Both the position numbers and the translations under genes were made by a program. This document shows positions 15,399 to 23,976 of a stretch of 54,627 nucleotides of DNA, in pieces (the first letter of the stretch is position 1; the number at the start of each line of letters is the position of its first letter). This stretch comes from UBA2882 sp964619485 (GTDB lineage: Bacteria; Bacillota; Clostridia; Lachnospirales; Lachnospiraceae). The notes below the pieces were generated by a model, which was not told where the DNA came from, searched no databases, and saw only the letters and a list, made by a program, of their open reading frames with translations. The DNA lies in contig CAZUCI010000009.1 in NCBI GenBank assembly GCA_964619485.1, positions 1 through 54,627 of the forward strand, in the 5' to 3' direction.

Positions 15399-15492
15399 AC
15401 ATTACTATAAAAATTACCTGAGGGGTGAGGTAGGTTGTATTTTAGTTTGCCACTGTAATACAACATTTTGTGTAAAAGGAAAGATTTCCTAA

Positions 15493-15550
15493 AAAAGGAG
15501 CAATGCCAATAGATTGTTAAATCTATCAGGCAATGCTCCTTTTGTTTGTT
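15493..15550. terminator. Strong bidirectional terminator after the priming transferase
   Basis: AAAGGAGCAATGCC pairs with GGCAATGCTCCTTT (one mismatch), with a second inner stem ATAGAT/ATCTAT. T-rich flanks are present on both strands. It separates the minus-strand sugar transferase (stop at 15596) from the regulator gene downstream. Confidence 0.8.
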
Positions 15551-15595
15551 TATAATGCACTGCGCACCATGCGTGGCAAAATATTAATTCGATTC

Positions 15596-17014
15596 TTATT
15601 TTGCACCTCGTCTGTTGAATAAAACACCAAGCGTCTGCAAAAGTATTTTTACATCAAGTCCCAGCGACCAGTTGTCGATGTAGCGGAGGTCCAGCTTGAC
15701 GACCTCTTCAAACTGCTGGATTTCACTTCGACCGCTGACCTGCCACAGCCCGGTGAGCCCGGGTTTGATGCTGAGGCGACGGCGATAATAAGGATTATAC
15801 TGTGAATACTCATCCTTGGTGGGAGGTCTGGTTCCTACAAGACTCATATTTCCCATCAGAATGTTATAAAACTGGGGAAGCTCATCCAAACTGGTTTTGC
15901 GAAGAAAGCTTCCGACCCTGGTGATACGTGGATCATTGGTTATTTTGAACATGGGACCATCCATTTCGTTTCGATCGAGAAGCTCTTTTTTGCGATAATC
16001 TGCGTCAAGGTACATGGATCGAAATTTGTACAGAGTAAATTCTCTCCCGTTTCGGCCGATTCGAATCTGTCTGTAGAAAACAGGACCAGGAGAATCAAGC
16101 TTTATGGCAATGGCAATGAAGGGAAAACAGAGAATTGTGATAAAAAGTCCCACAATAGATCCCAGAATATCCATAATCCGCTTAATCATAAGACGGTGGA
16201 AATCAAAGGAAGAAACACTGTAGGAGAGAACGGTGAAGCCTGCGAAATCTTCGGAGGTATGGGAAATTAAATGATCAAACGGATCAATATTGACATGTAC
16301 GGTGATTCCGGCAAACTCGAACTGCTCAATAATCCTTCCCAGTTCATGGTTGCTGTATTCCGGCAAAAAGACAAATACTTCATCCAGAACCTGCTTATTA
16401 ATCACGTCAAAGAGCGTGGATGCACTGGCGGTTACAGGGATACCCAGCAGTGTCTGCCCAACACAATCCTCATCCAACAGGGCAAGGGAGGTAATTTCAT
16501 GGGACCACTCGGTGGCGTTTTTCAACTGTGGAATCAGCTCGGAAAGATGCTTACAGGTGGAAATAATCATCATCTTGCTGCTGCTGTCGCTCTTCCGATA
16601 TACCTTTGTTAAAAATTGCTTTACCATAAGATGAAACAGAAATGTAAAGACAACGTTGTAGCAGATAAAATACAAAAAGGCCAGACGGGAAAAATCCTGT
16701 GCTTTTTGTGTAAGAAACATGAATACACCAAGGCCGCATCCCAGAACAAAGTCATATTTTACAACAAAGAAAAATTCTGCCAGCATTCCACGACGAAAAA
16801 ATCCAACATTCCAATTTAACAGAAGATAGGACAGCAGGCAGAGAATAACTGCAAAAAACAGAATCAGCAAATAGTACTGCGTGTTTCGGGCAACATCCGC
16901 TGTGATACCACGGGTCAAAATAGCAAGCCCGTAGGAAAGGCAGATGCAGAAAAAATCTGAAAGTAATAATATGGAATTTTGTATAAAAGTCTGTTTCTGG
17001 CTGGTTTCTGACAT
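15596..17014 (-). CDS. Polyprenyl-phosphate hexose-1-phosphate transferase (priming enzyme)
   Basis: 472 residues: four or five N-terminal membrane segments (1-about 140), a CoA-binding-like middle domain (TKVYRKSDSSSKMMIISTCKH, then VFVFLPEYSN), and a C-terminal bacterial sugar transferase domain. That domain has KRIMDILGSIVGLFIT, DSPGPVFYRQIRIGRNGREF, YKFRSM, the catalytic DE pair in TSLDELPQFYNILMGNMSLVGTRPP and KPGLTGLWQVSGRSE. This is the WbaP/CpsE class that transfers a sugar-1-phosphate to undecaprenyl phosphate to start a repeat unit. It is transcribed away from the plus-strand assembly genes beginning at 17227. An extended -10 (TGCTATAAT on the minus strand, 17094-17102) lies upstream. 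The sugar specificity (Glc, Gal or other) cannot be read from sequence. Confidence 0.93.
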   Translation of the reverse strand: MSETSQKQTFIQNSILLLSDFFCICLSYGLAILTRGITADVARNTQYYLLILFFAVILCLLSYLLLNWNVGFFRRGMLAEFFFVVKYDFVLGCGLGVFMFLTQKAQDFSRLAFLYFICYNVVFTFLFHLMVKQFLTKVYRKSDSSSKMMIISTCKHLSELIPQLKNATEWSHEITSLALLDEDCVGQTLLGIPVTASASTLFDVINKQVLDEVFVFLPEYSNHELGRIIEQFEFAGITVHVNIDPFDHLISHTSEDFAGFTVLSYSVSSFDFHRLMIKRIMDILGSIVGLFITILCFPFIAIAIKLDSPGPVFYRQIRIGRNGREFTLYKFRSMYLDADYRKKELLDRNEMDGPMFKITNDPRITRVGSFLRKTSLDELPQFYNILMGNMSLVGTRPPTKDEYSQYNPYYRRRLSIKPGLTGLWQVSGRSEIQQFEEVVKLDLRYIDNWSLGLDVKILLQTLGVLFNRRGAK

Positions 17015-17093
17015 GACGACGCCTTCTTTGAAAGATGGATTTGCTTATCATTGTATCTAAGGTGCTGTTCGCGGGAGCGCCCGGCACATTGCT

Positions 17094-17102
17094 ATTATAG
17101 CA
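17094..17102 (-). promoter_or_regulatory. Extended -10 promoter of the priming transferase
   Basis: The minus strand reads TGCTATAAT, a TGn-extended consensus -10, about 80 bp upstream of the start codon. No good -35 is seen. The leader includes a GC-rich stem at about 17063-17088. Confidence 0.5.
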
Positions 17103-17226
17103 TAGATTAGGTAAGGCGTGTAGTGGGGCTTTTCTATACAAAAACAGAAAAATGAGGTATACTTAATTTAATTATGCACAGTGTGAAGGCACCAATTATT
17201 ACCAAAATGACAGCAGGAGAAATATT

Positions 17227-17985
17227 ATGCGTTTTTGTGACGTTTTTGGACTGAAAATTGCATCGGGAAATATGGAGGAAGCAGTCGGTCTGGTGTGCAA
17301 TTCCCTTGAAAAGTGGCGTGGCCAGATGATTACATTTGTAAATGCCCACACGGCTGTGACCGCCCATGATGATGAAAAATACAAAGAGGCTCAAGAAAGA
17401 GCAGTCATCCGCTTCGCAGATGGTTTTCCCGTTGCATGCTACGAAAAAATGCAGGGATATAAAGGCGCAAAGCGGATAGCAGGCCCTGATTTTATGAAAA
17501 GAATCTTTGAGCTAAGCGAACAGAGAGGTTATCGCCATTTCTTTTATGGAAGCAGTGAGGAAACACTTAAGAAGCTAAAGAAAAATCTGGAACAGACATA
17601 TCCCGGCATACAGATCGTGGGATGTATTGCCCCGCCTTATGAGAAAAAGCTGAAAAATGACTACAGTAAGGACGTGGAACTGATTAATGCGGCGAACCCG
17701 GATTTTGTCTGGATTGGACTGGGTGCACCAAAGCAGGAGCTTTGGATGGCGCAGAACACAGGAAAGGTAAATGGTCTCATGCTTGGGGTTGGAGCTGGTT
17801 TTGATTTTCATGCAGGAACAAGAAAACGGGCACCGAAATGGATGCAGCGTATGGGACTGGAATGGTTTTATCGCTTTTTAGAGGAGCCAAAACGCCTGGG
17901 GAAACGGTACATGGAAACGAACATGAGGTTTTTATTACTATGTTTTCATTCAAAAAGGAGTAAAAACTTAACATGCAAAGAATAG
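17227..17985 (+). CDS. WecG/TagA/CpsF family glycosyltransferase
   Basis: A 252-residue member of GT26. Signatures are FVNAHTAVTAHDDEKYKEA, ADGFPVAC, RIAGPDFMKRIFE, FYGSSEETLKKLKKNLEQ, WIGLGAPKQELWMAQN and VGAGFDFHAGTRKRAPKWMQRMGLEWFYRFLEEPKRL, in the conventional order. TagA and WecG add ManNAc(A) as the second sugar on a lipid-linked primer at the inner face of the membrane. The donor here is unknown, and UDP-ManNAc genes are not in the window. It is the first gene of the plus-strand assembly block and overlaps the next gene by 13 bp. Together with the priming enzyme encoded on the opposite strand it probably builds the first disaccharide. Confidence 0.94.
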   Translation: MRFCDVFGLKIASGNMEEAVGLVCNSLEKWRGQMITFVNAHTAVTAHDDEKYKEAQERAVIRFADGFPVACYEKMQGYKGAKRIAGPDFMKRIFELSEQRGYRHFFYGSSEETLKKLKKNLEQTYPGIQIVGCIAPPYEKKLKNDYSKDVELINAANPDFVWIGLGAPKQELWMAQNTGKVNGLMLGVGAGFDFHAGTRKRAPKWMQRMGLEWFYRFLEEPKRLGKRYMETNMRFLLLCFHSKRSKNLTCKE

Positions 17986-19142
17986 CATTTTTCCTACAAA
18001 AGATGGGATGCGGGGGAGTAGAGACCTCGTTTCTTGCACTTTGTGAAAAAATTATACAGGATACGGACAATCAGACGGAAATTACGGTTTTTCTGGCAAT
18101 GGATGAGGGAGAGCTGCGGGATGAAATACCAAAGGAAGTCAGGAAGGAAATCATCCCCATCCCGGCAAATTTAAGAAAGCATCTGAACATTGGTGGAACA
18201 AAAATCAATTTGAGAAAACAGCTGGACCATCACCAGTATGGAAAGGCAGTTTATACTCTTTTAACACATGTTTTTGGAAAAAGTGATTTTTCGGAACTGA
18301 GTGTTGACTTTTCATCTATTCCGCCTCTGCAAGAAACCTATGATATTGCAATCTGCTATAATCTGCACTCGCCTTTTCTTGTAAAATACGTATCAGAAAA
18401 GGTGCAAGCGGGAAAAAAATATGCATGGATTCACAATGATTTTGAAACTACCGGCTATCAGATTAAAAAGCTGGAGGAAAACTTGAACAGCTACAGCCGT
18501 TTTTTGTGTGTATCCCGGCAGCTACAGACGGAGTTTATCAAGCTTTTTCCGCAATATAAAGAGAAAACAGCAGTGTACCATAATATTGTTTCTGCCAAAA
18601 TGATTCTTGAAAAGGCCGAGTGTACGCTTCCGCAGGAAAGCTGGAGAACTCATATGACAGAAGGCAGCGTTGTGATTCTGACGGTGGGGAGGCTGGAAGA
18701 ACAGAAAGGATATGCCCTTGCAATTGATGTCTGTAAAGGACTTGTAGAAAAAAAACTGCCGATTATCTGGCTCGCAGTTGGCGAGGGTTCACTGCATAAG
18801 GCCCTGGACCGGAAAATCAGAAAATGCGGCTTGCAGAACCATTTCTTTTTGCTGGGGGCAAAGAAAAATCCTTACCCATATTATAAACTGGCTGACCTTT
18901 ATGTTCAGCCGTCTGTACATGAGGGATGGGGAATCAGTGTTTCGGAGGCCAGGGTCTTTATGCTTCCCATAGTTTGTACTGATTTTGCAGGAGCGAGAGA
19001 GCAGAAGGCGGACTACGAGGGAATCTGTATTACAGAGGGAAATGAAAGCAGTATAGAGGCCGCGGTCTGCAATGTAATTTCAAAAACAGCAGACAAAAGA
19101 CATCAGACTTCAGTTGAAGTGCAGACACCTCATGTCAATTAG
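17973..19142 (+). CDS. Family 4 glycosyltransferase
   Basis: 389 residues with a GT-B fold. The N-terminus RIAFFLQKMGCGGVETSFLALCE is a typical GT4 glycine-rich loop. The C-terminal domain contains VVILTVGRLEEQKGYALAIDV, a region around FFLLGAKKNPYPYYKLADLYVQPSVHEGWGISVSEA with the E-x7-E motif, and PIVCTDFAGAREQ. Role: adds a sugar to the growing lipid-linked repeat unit; donor and linkage unknown. The ribosome site AAAAAGGAG lies inside the preceding gene, indicating coupled translation. Eleven bp separate it from the Stealth gene. Its length is normal for the family. Confidence 0.9.
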   Translation: MQRIAFFLQKMGCGGVETSFLALCEKIIQDTDNQTEITVFLAMDEGELRDEIPKEVRKEIIPIPANLRKHLNIGGTKINLRKQLDHHQYGKAVYTLLTHVFGKSDFSELSVDFSSIPPLQETYDIAICYNLHSPFLVKYVSEKVQAGKKYAWIHNDFETTGYQIKKLEENLNSYSRFLCVSRQLQTEFIKLFPQYKEKTAVYHNIVSAKMILEKAECTLPQESWRTHMTEGSVVILTVGRLEEQKGYALAIDVCKGLVEKKLPIIWLAVGEGSLHKALDRKIRKCGLQNHFFLLGAKKNPYPYYKLADLYVQPSVHEGWGISVSEARVFMLPIVCTDFAGAREQKADYEGICITEGNESSIEAAVCNVISKTADKRHQTSVEVQTPHVN

Positions 19143-19153
19143 GAGACAGGTAA

Positions 19154-20140
19154 ATGGAAAAAATTGATTTTGTTGTTCTCTGGGTTGATGATACCGACCC
19201 AGTCTGGCAGCAGGAAAAAAATAAATACGCCAGGCGGGAAGAGGACAAAGCGGTAAATCGTTTTCGGGATTGGAACACACTAAGGTTCTGGTTTCGAGGC
19301 GTGGAGAAATATGCACCATGGGTCAATAGGGTGCACTTTGTCACCTGTGGACATCTGCCCAAATGGCTGAATACAGAATGCGATAAGCTCCACATTGTGA
19401 AGCACAGCGACTTTATTCCGGAGGAATATCTGCCGACGTTCAGCTCTCATACTATCGAGTTAAATCTTCATAGAATTGAAGGATTGGCGTCACATTTTGT
19501 CTACTTTAACGATGATACCTTTCTGATTAATCCGGTTGGTGTTGAGGATTTTTTTAAAAAGGATCTGCCCTGTGATATGGCAGCACTTTATCCGCTTTGT
19601 GCCTGGGAAGGAGATTTTTCCCATGTGATGCTTAACGATGCACAGTTTTTTTCCAGAAATTTTGATTATAGAAAAGTCCTGAAGGAACATAAATTAAAAT
19701 GGTTTTATCCCCCTTATGGGAAAACTATTTTAAAAACACTTGTTATGTTACTGTTCCCTGATCTGTCAGGACTTATGATGCATCATCAGCCGCAGAGTTA
19801 TCTGAAATCCACGCTGGAGGAAGTGTGGGAACAGGAAACGGAGTTACTGGATAAAACCTGTAGAAATAAATTCAGGGATGCTTCGGATGTCAATCAATTT
19901 GTATTTCGTTACTGGCAGATTGGCAGAGGAATGTTTTCACCACATAATTTGCTTAAGCGTGGAGAGTATGTGGAAATCGGTGAAAAGAGTCTGGACTATG
20001 AACGGATTTTAAATACCGGAAAAAAGAAATTATTATGTCTGAATGATTCAGGTGTTGGAGCGGATTTTAATGACGAGAAGGAAAAATTGTACTATGCTTT
20101 TGAAAGAAAACTCCCAGAGAAAAGTCAGTTTGAATGCTAA
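19154..20140 (+). CDS. Stealth-type capsule hexose-1-phosphate transferase
   Basis: 328 residues with all main Stealth conserved regions: CR1 IDFVVLWVDDTDPVWQQEKN; CR2 NRFRDWNTLRFWFRGVEKYAPWVNRVHFVTCGHLPKWLN together with FSSHTIELNLHRIEGLASHFVYFNDDTFL; CR3 around MMHHQPQSYLKSTLEEVWEQE; and a final CR4-like segment. Stealth proteins, including GlcNAc-1-phosphotransferases and capsule enzymes such as meningococcal SacB, form phosphodiester bonds between sugars. The polymer made here is therefore probably phosphate-bridged; that is inference from the family. It overlaps the next gene by about 47 bp. Confidence 0.93.
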   Translation: MEKIDFVVLWVDDTDPVWQQEKNKYARREEDKAVNRFRDWNTLRFWFRGVEKYAPWVNRVHFVTCGHLPKWLNTECDKLHIVKHSDFIPEEYLPTFSSHTIELNLHRIEGLASHFVYFNDDTFLINPVGVEDFFKKDLPCDMAALYPLCAWEGDFSHVMLNDAQFFSRNFDYRKVLKEHKLKWFYPPYGKTILKTLVMLLFPDLSGLMMHHQPQSYLKSTLEEVWEQETELLDKTCRNKFRDASDVNQFVFRYWQIGRGMFSPHNLLKRGEYVEIGEKSLDYERILNTGKKKLLCLNDSGVGADFNDEKEKLYYAFERKLPEKSQFEC

Positions 20141-21275
20141 AAGCGACACAACAGTAAATAAGCTGGAATTACTTTTTCTGGCGGCATATGGACTCTACAT
20201 TTTATCCATGGCGTTGGAAAATACATCATTGAGATTAAAGATGGATATGCTTCTGCAGCTTATGAGATATGTGTCCTATGGTCTGTGTGTTGTTAAAATT
20301 GTAATGCAGCGTGGATATGGAAAGAATCGCTTTCTGTTTTATGCTGTAACGCTATGCTTTGCGCTTGGGGAAAGCTTTATCTGCGGAAGAAGAGAAATAT
20401 TCTTTTTATTGTTGTTTATGATGGCATTTTATGAAGTAGATTTAAAAAGAACGCTTTTTCTGCAGGCAGTGATTCAGTTTGCGTGTATTCTTTTTGTGTG
20501 GCTGTTCTGTTATTTGGGCTATTTTGAAAATATACAAGTATATTTCCATAATACGATGCGTTACAGTATGGGATTTGATTATGTAGGATTTGGTGCAACT
20601 CTGTTTTTTTCAACAGAATGCTGTTGGCTATATTTCAGGGAGAAGAAAATTACCATAGCTGAGGTCATGGGAATTATGGGACTTTGGCTGTTGATTTATC
20701 ATTTTACAGATTCCAGAACACAGTTTGGACTGGGTATTATTCTTGTGATTTTTTGCTATTTGTCAAAATTTCTGAATATCAATATGAAGAAAAAATGGAT
20801 AAAGCTATGTGCACTTGCGAGCCCGGTTTTCTTAACGGTGATTGTATGGATATTTCAGCTGTACTATAACATGAATAATCGAACTCAGGCTATGATAAGG
20901 CTTAATCAGACGTTGAGTGGGAGACTTGCACTGATTCAACAGGCAATGAATAATTATGGATTTCATATACTTGGTGCAAAAATTGAATGGATCAGCAACA
21001 TGAACAATGCGGTGAGAAACAGATACACATATGTTGATTGTACCTATTTTAAGATTTTGTTTGATTTCGGGATTATAATTGGCATTCTGTTTTTGGCAGT
21101 TTATATATGTCAGATGTATTATATGTGGGAAAAGGAAAGCTTCATAGGTTGTATGATTGTTTTATGTATCTGTGGATTTGCGTATATGTATGCGGTGAAG
21201 GAGCTCAGTACCAATCCTTTCTTATTACTGGGAGGAGGTCTTTTCTTTGGCAAAAGTAAAATCCATAAAACTTAA
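20094..21275 (+). CDS. Wzy-like polysaccharide polymerase (polytopic membrane protein)
   Basis: About 393 residues from the ATG at 20094, which has AGAAGGA as ribosome site; the frame opens at 20043 but those first codons overlap the Stealth gene deeply and lack a good site. The protein has ten or more hydrophobic helices, with a cytoplasmic/extracellular loop around NNRTQAMIRLNQTLSGRLALIQQAMNNYGFHILG followed by YVDCTYFKILFDFGIIIGILF, a pattern common to O-antigen/EPS polymerases, which otherwise share little sequence. Assigned by topology, that loop and position between Stealth and Wzx. It would join repeat units on the outer face of the membrane. Confidence 0.75.
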   Translation: MLLKENSQRKVSLNAKSDTTVNKLELLFLAAYGLYILSMALENTSLRLKMDMLLQLMRYVSYGLCVVKIVMQRGYGKNRFLFYAVTLCFALGESFICGRREIFFLLLFMMAFYEVDLKRTLFLQAVIQFACILFVWLFCYLGYFENIQVYFHNTMRYSMGFDYVGFGATLFFSTECCWLYFREKKITIAEVMGIMGLWLLIYHFTDSRTQFGLGIILVIFCYLSKFLNINMKKKWIKLCALASPVFLTVIVWIFQLYYNMNNRTQAMIRLNQTLSGRLALIQQAMNNYGFHILGAKIEWISNMNNAVRNRYTYVDCTYFKILFDFGIIIGILFLAVYICQMYYMWEKESFIGCMIVLCICGFAYMYAVKELSTNPFLLLGGGLFFGKSKIHKT

Positions 21276-22539
21276 CTACTTTATGAACTGTGTTCTAACG
21301 GTTTCGTCCATGCTTTTTTCACTGCTCAGCTATCCTTATGTGGCCAGAATACTACAGCCGGAGAACATGGGAAAAGTGACTGTGGCCAATTCCATGGTGG
21401 CTTATTTTGGTATTTTTGCCATGCTTGGAATACCAACCTATGGAATTCGTGTCTGTGCAAAGGTAAGAGATGATAAAGAAAGACTGTCCAGAGCATTTTG
21501 GGAATTGTTATTTCTCAACCTTATGACACTCTCTGTGGTATATCTTGTTTTTGCTTTTTGTCTGTTTCTGGTTCCAAGAATGGCGGGAGACAAGGCCCTT
21601 TTCCTGGTTATGGGAAGCAGCATTTTCTTTCAGGTAATAGGGGTTGAGTGGCTTTTTAAAGCACTGGAGGAATATTCTTATATCACAATTCGCTCTCTTA
21701 TTTTTAAATTTCTTGGAATGATTCTGATGTTTCTCCTGATTCGCAGTCAGGATGATTATGTGATTTATGGCGGACTTTTGCTTCTGGTGGGAACGGGATC
21801 TGGAATTTGCAATTTCTTCCGAATAAATAAATATATTTTACCTCTTGGAAAATGTAAAATTATATATGATATAAAAAAAGAAGCACCTGTTATGCTAAAG
21901 CACCTCAAAGCAGCCGCAGTTTTTGTTTCCATGAGCATGGCAACAACGGTGTATAACAATCTTGATGTCGTTATGCTTGGGTTTATGAGCGGTGATACGG
22001 AAGCGGGGTATTACAGTGCAGCAGTAAAGGTAAAAGGCGTTTTGGTGGGATTTGTAACAGCGCTTGGAGCGGTTCTTTTGCCACGTATGTCCTACTACGT
22101 GGAGCAGAAGCGGATGAAGGAATTTAACAGTCTTGCCAAAAGAGCCATCGGCTTTGTCTGCCTGATTTCAGTTCCAACCTGCATTATTTTTATGGTAGGG
22201 GCGCGTATTTGTATTGTGATTCTGTCGGGAGCCAAATTCCTGCCGGCAGTGGCGTCCATGAGAATCATCATGCCGACGTTGATTCTCATTGGCCTCAGTA
22301 ATCTGTTTGGAATACAGATTTTAATCCCTCTTGGAAAAGAGAAAAAGGTTCTGTTTGCCGAGATTTTAGGTGCCATTACCGATTTGATATTAAATGCAAT
22401 CCTGATTCCACCTTTGGGTGCAAAAGGAGCAGCCATCGGAACGCTGGCGGCGGAGGCAGTTGTGACTGTTTCCATGTTTATATCACTGTATCGGATTCGA
22501 AGGCAGAACAGGAAGATGAAAAGTGAGGATAAAGAGTGA
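21247..22539 (+). CDS. Wzx-like repeat-unit flippase (MATE/MOP family)
   Basis: 430 residues starting at a TTG (21247) with the strong ribosome site GGAGGAGG eight bases upstream. The reading frame overlaps the polymerase by 29 bp. Twelve or more hydrophobic helices; the N-terminal LNYFMNCVLTVSSMLFSLLSYPYVARILQPENMGKV and later YNNLDVVMLGFMSGDTEAGYYSAAVKV are typical of polysaccharide-biosynthesis flippases. VEWLFKALEEYSYITIRSL is another family marker. Role: moves undecaprenyl-linked repeat units across the membrane. It ends the first assembly block; a 375-bp repeat-rich spacer follows. Three short ...GEDKE-like motifs run on past the stop (KSEDKE then TASEDRE), another low-complexity tail. 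Confidence 0.93.
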   Translation: MAKVKSIKLNYFMNCVLTVSSMLFSLLSYPYVARILQPENMGKVTVANSMVAYFGIFAMLGIPTYGIRVCAKVRDDKERLSRAFWELLFLNLMTLSVVYLVFAFCLFLVPRMAGDKALFLVMGSSIFFQVIGVEWLFKALEEYSYITIRSLIFKFLGMILMFLLIRSQDDYVIYGGLLLLVGTGSGICNFFRINKYILPLGKCKIIYDIKKEAPVMLKHLKAAAVFVSMSMATTVYNNLDVVMLGFMSGDTEAGYYSAAVKVKGVLVGFVTALGAVLLPRMSYYVEQKRMKEFNSLAKRAIGFVCLISVPTCIIFMVGARICIVILSGAKFLPAVASMRIIMPTLILIGLSNLFGIQILIPLGKEKKVLFAEILGAITDLILNAILIPPLGAKGAAIGTLAAEAVVTVSMFISLYRIRRQNRKMKSEDKE

Positions 22540-22624
22540 GGACGGCGAGTGAAGATAGAGAATGAAGGCAGTCTTTTCAAGCCGGACAATCTTGATTAAG
22601 CCGAATTTTTCGATAAAACCGAAG

Positions 22625-22890
22625 TTTTCGATATAGACAATAACTTTTCCTATATCGAAAGAAAAACATAGATTTAGGTTACATAAAAAATATTATGCAA
22701 ACTGAATTTCGATATACAAAATGATATTATGCATATCGAAGAAATTTTTCATAAAAGCTTCGATATAGAAAAAAAGTTTTCCTATATCGAGGAACGGTTT
22801 ACATAAATCAAAATAAAGGCATAAATGCCTCAAAGAATTTTCGATATACAAAATAAGTTTTTCCATATCGAAAATTAATATCGAAAATTA
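22625..22890. repeat. Array of four alternating palindromes in two 132-bp units
   Basis: The 375-bp gap between the flippase and threonine aldolase genes holds four inverted repeats built on TTCGATATA/TATATCGAA: 22626-22660 (11-bp arms, 13-nt loop), 22708-22740 (8-bp arms, 17-nt loop), 22760-22790 (9-bp arms, 13-nt loop) and 22836-22876 (12-bp arms, 17-nt loop). Loop sizes alternate 13, 17, 13, 17. The odd pair and the even pair are each offset by about 132 bp, and GGTTACATAAA/GGTTTACATAAA lies between the members of each unit (22678, 22796). This is a diverged tandem duplication. Flanking half-sites occur at 22609 and 22879. Function unknown: operator array, transcription-terminating hairpins or a recombination substrate. 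Confidence 0.8.
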
Positions 22891-22914
22891 ATAACACAGA
22901 AGGGAAATTCACAG

Positions 22915-23976
22915 ATGGAACGCACACATACAAAACTAAACTTTGCCAGCGACTATAATCTTGGCGCATGTCCTGAAATTTTAAGCAGACTTATGGAGAA
23001 AAACAGCGAGCATCAGACCGGATACGGACTTGATGAATATTGTAACAGTGCCGCAGAGAAAATCAGAGAAGCCTGCAAATGTCCGGAGGCGGTTGTTTCC
23101 TTTTTGGAGGGCGGTACCCAGACCAATGCCACAGTGATTGATGCTCTGATTCGAAATTATCAGGGAGCTGTTGCAGTTGGCAGCGGACACATCAATGGAC
23201 ATGAATCCGGGGCAGTGGAGGCTGCTGGTCATAAGATTTTGACACTTCCGGGAAAAGACGGGAAGATGCAGGCGGATGAGCTGGAAATATTTCTGAAGGA
23301 ATTTCATGCAGATGCCAATAGAGAGCACATGGTGGAACCGGGGGTTGTCTATATTTCCCATCCTACAGAATGTGGAACTTTGTACAGTAAGCAGGAGCTG
23401 ACCGGGCTGCATGAAATTTGTGGCCGATACCATATTCCCCTTTACCTGGATGGCGCCAGACTTGGTTATGGACTTGCCGCCAGAGATACGGATGTGACAT
23501 TGGAAGATATCGCGGCCAACGTGGATGCTTTCTATATCGGCGGAACCAAGGTGGGCGCATTGTTTGGCGAGGCAGTTGTCTTTACGAGAAAAGAGCTGGC
23601 GTCCCATTTCTTTACCATCACCAAGCAGCATGGAGCTCTTTTGGCAAAGGGATGGATTCTTGGACTGCAATTTGATACACTGTTTTCGAATCACCTGTAT
23701 GAAAAGCTGGGAGAAAATGGAATTCGCACTGCCATGAAAATTAAGGAAACCCTGGCAGACAGGGGATATCGATTTGCATTCCCATCCAACACCAATCAGC
23801 AGTTTGTGATTCTATCCAATGAAGAAATCAGGGAGCTGGAGGAAAAACTGGTTTTCACTCTGTGGGATAAATGGGATGAAGCGCACAGTGTAATTCGACT
23901 GGCGACCAGCTTTGGAACCACGGATAAGGAAGTGGAGGCTTTGTTAAGCATGTTTGAAGGAAGAAAAGATGAGTGA
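22915..23976 (+). CDS. Low-specificity L-threonine aldolase family (PLP enzyme)
   Basis: 353 residues. The fold-type I PLP pattern includes NFASDYNLGACPEIL, HQTGYGLDEYCNSAAEKI, FLEGGTQTNATVIDALI, HINGHESGAVEAAGHKIL, LYLDGARLGYGLAA (aspartate for the pyridine nitrogen) and the lysine in AFYIGGTKVGALFGEAVV. These match beta-eliminating lyase/threonine aldolase proteins, which cleave L-threonine or allo-threonine to glycine and acetaldehyde. The ribosome site AAGGGAAA precedes the ATG. It overlaps the GNAT gene by 8 bp. It is not an obvious EPS gene; it may supply glycine, or be metabolic cargo between the two polysaccharide blocks. Confidence 0.9.
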   Translation: MERTHTKLNFASDYNLGACPEILSRLMEKNSEHQTGYGLDEYCNSAAEKIREACKCPEAVVSFLEGGTQTNATVIDALIRNYQGAVAVGSGHINGHESGAVEAAGHKILTLPGKDGKMQADELEIFLKEFHADANREHMVEPGVVYISHPTECGTLYSKQELTGLHEICGRYHIPLYLDGARLGYGLAARDTDVTLEDIAANVDAFYIGGTKVGALFGEAVVFTRKELASHFFTITKQHGALLAKGWILGLQFDTLFSNHLYEKLGENGIRTAMKIKETLADRGYRFAFPSNTNQQFVILSNEEIRELEEKLVFTLWDKWDEAHSVIRLATSFGTTDKEVEALLSMFEGRKDE

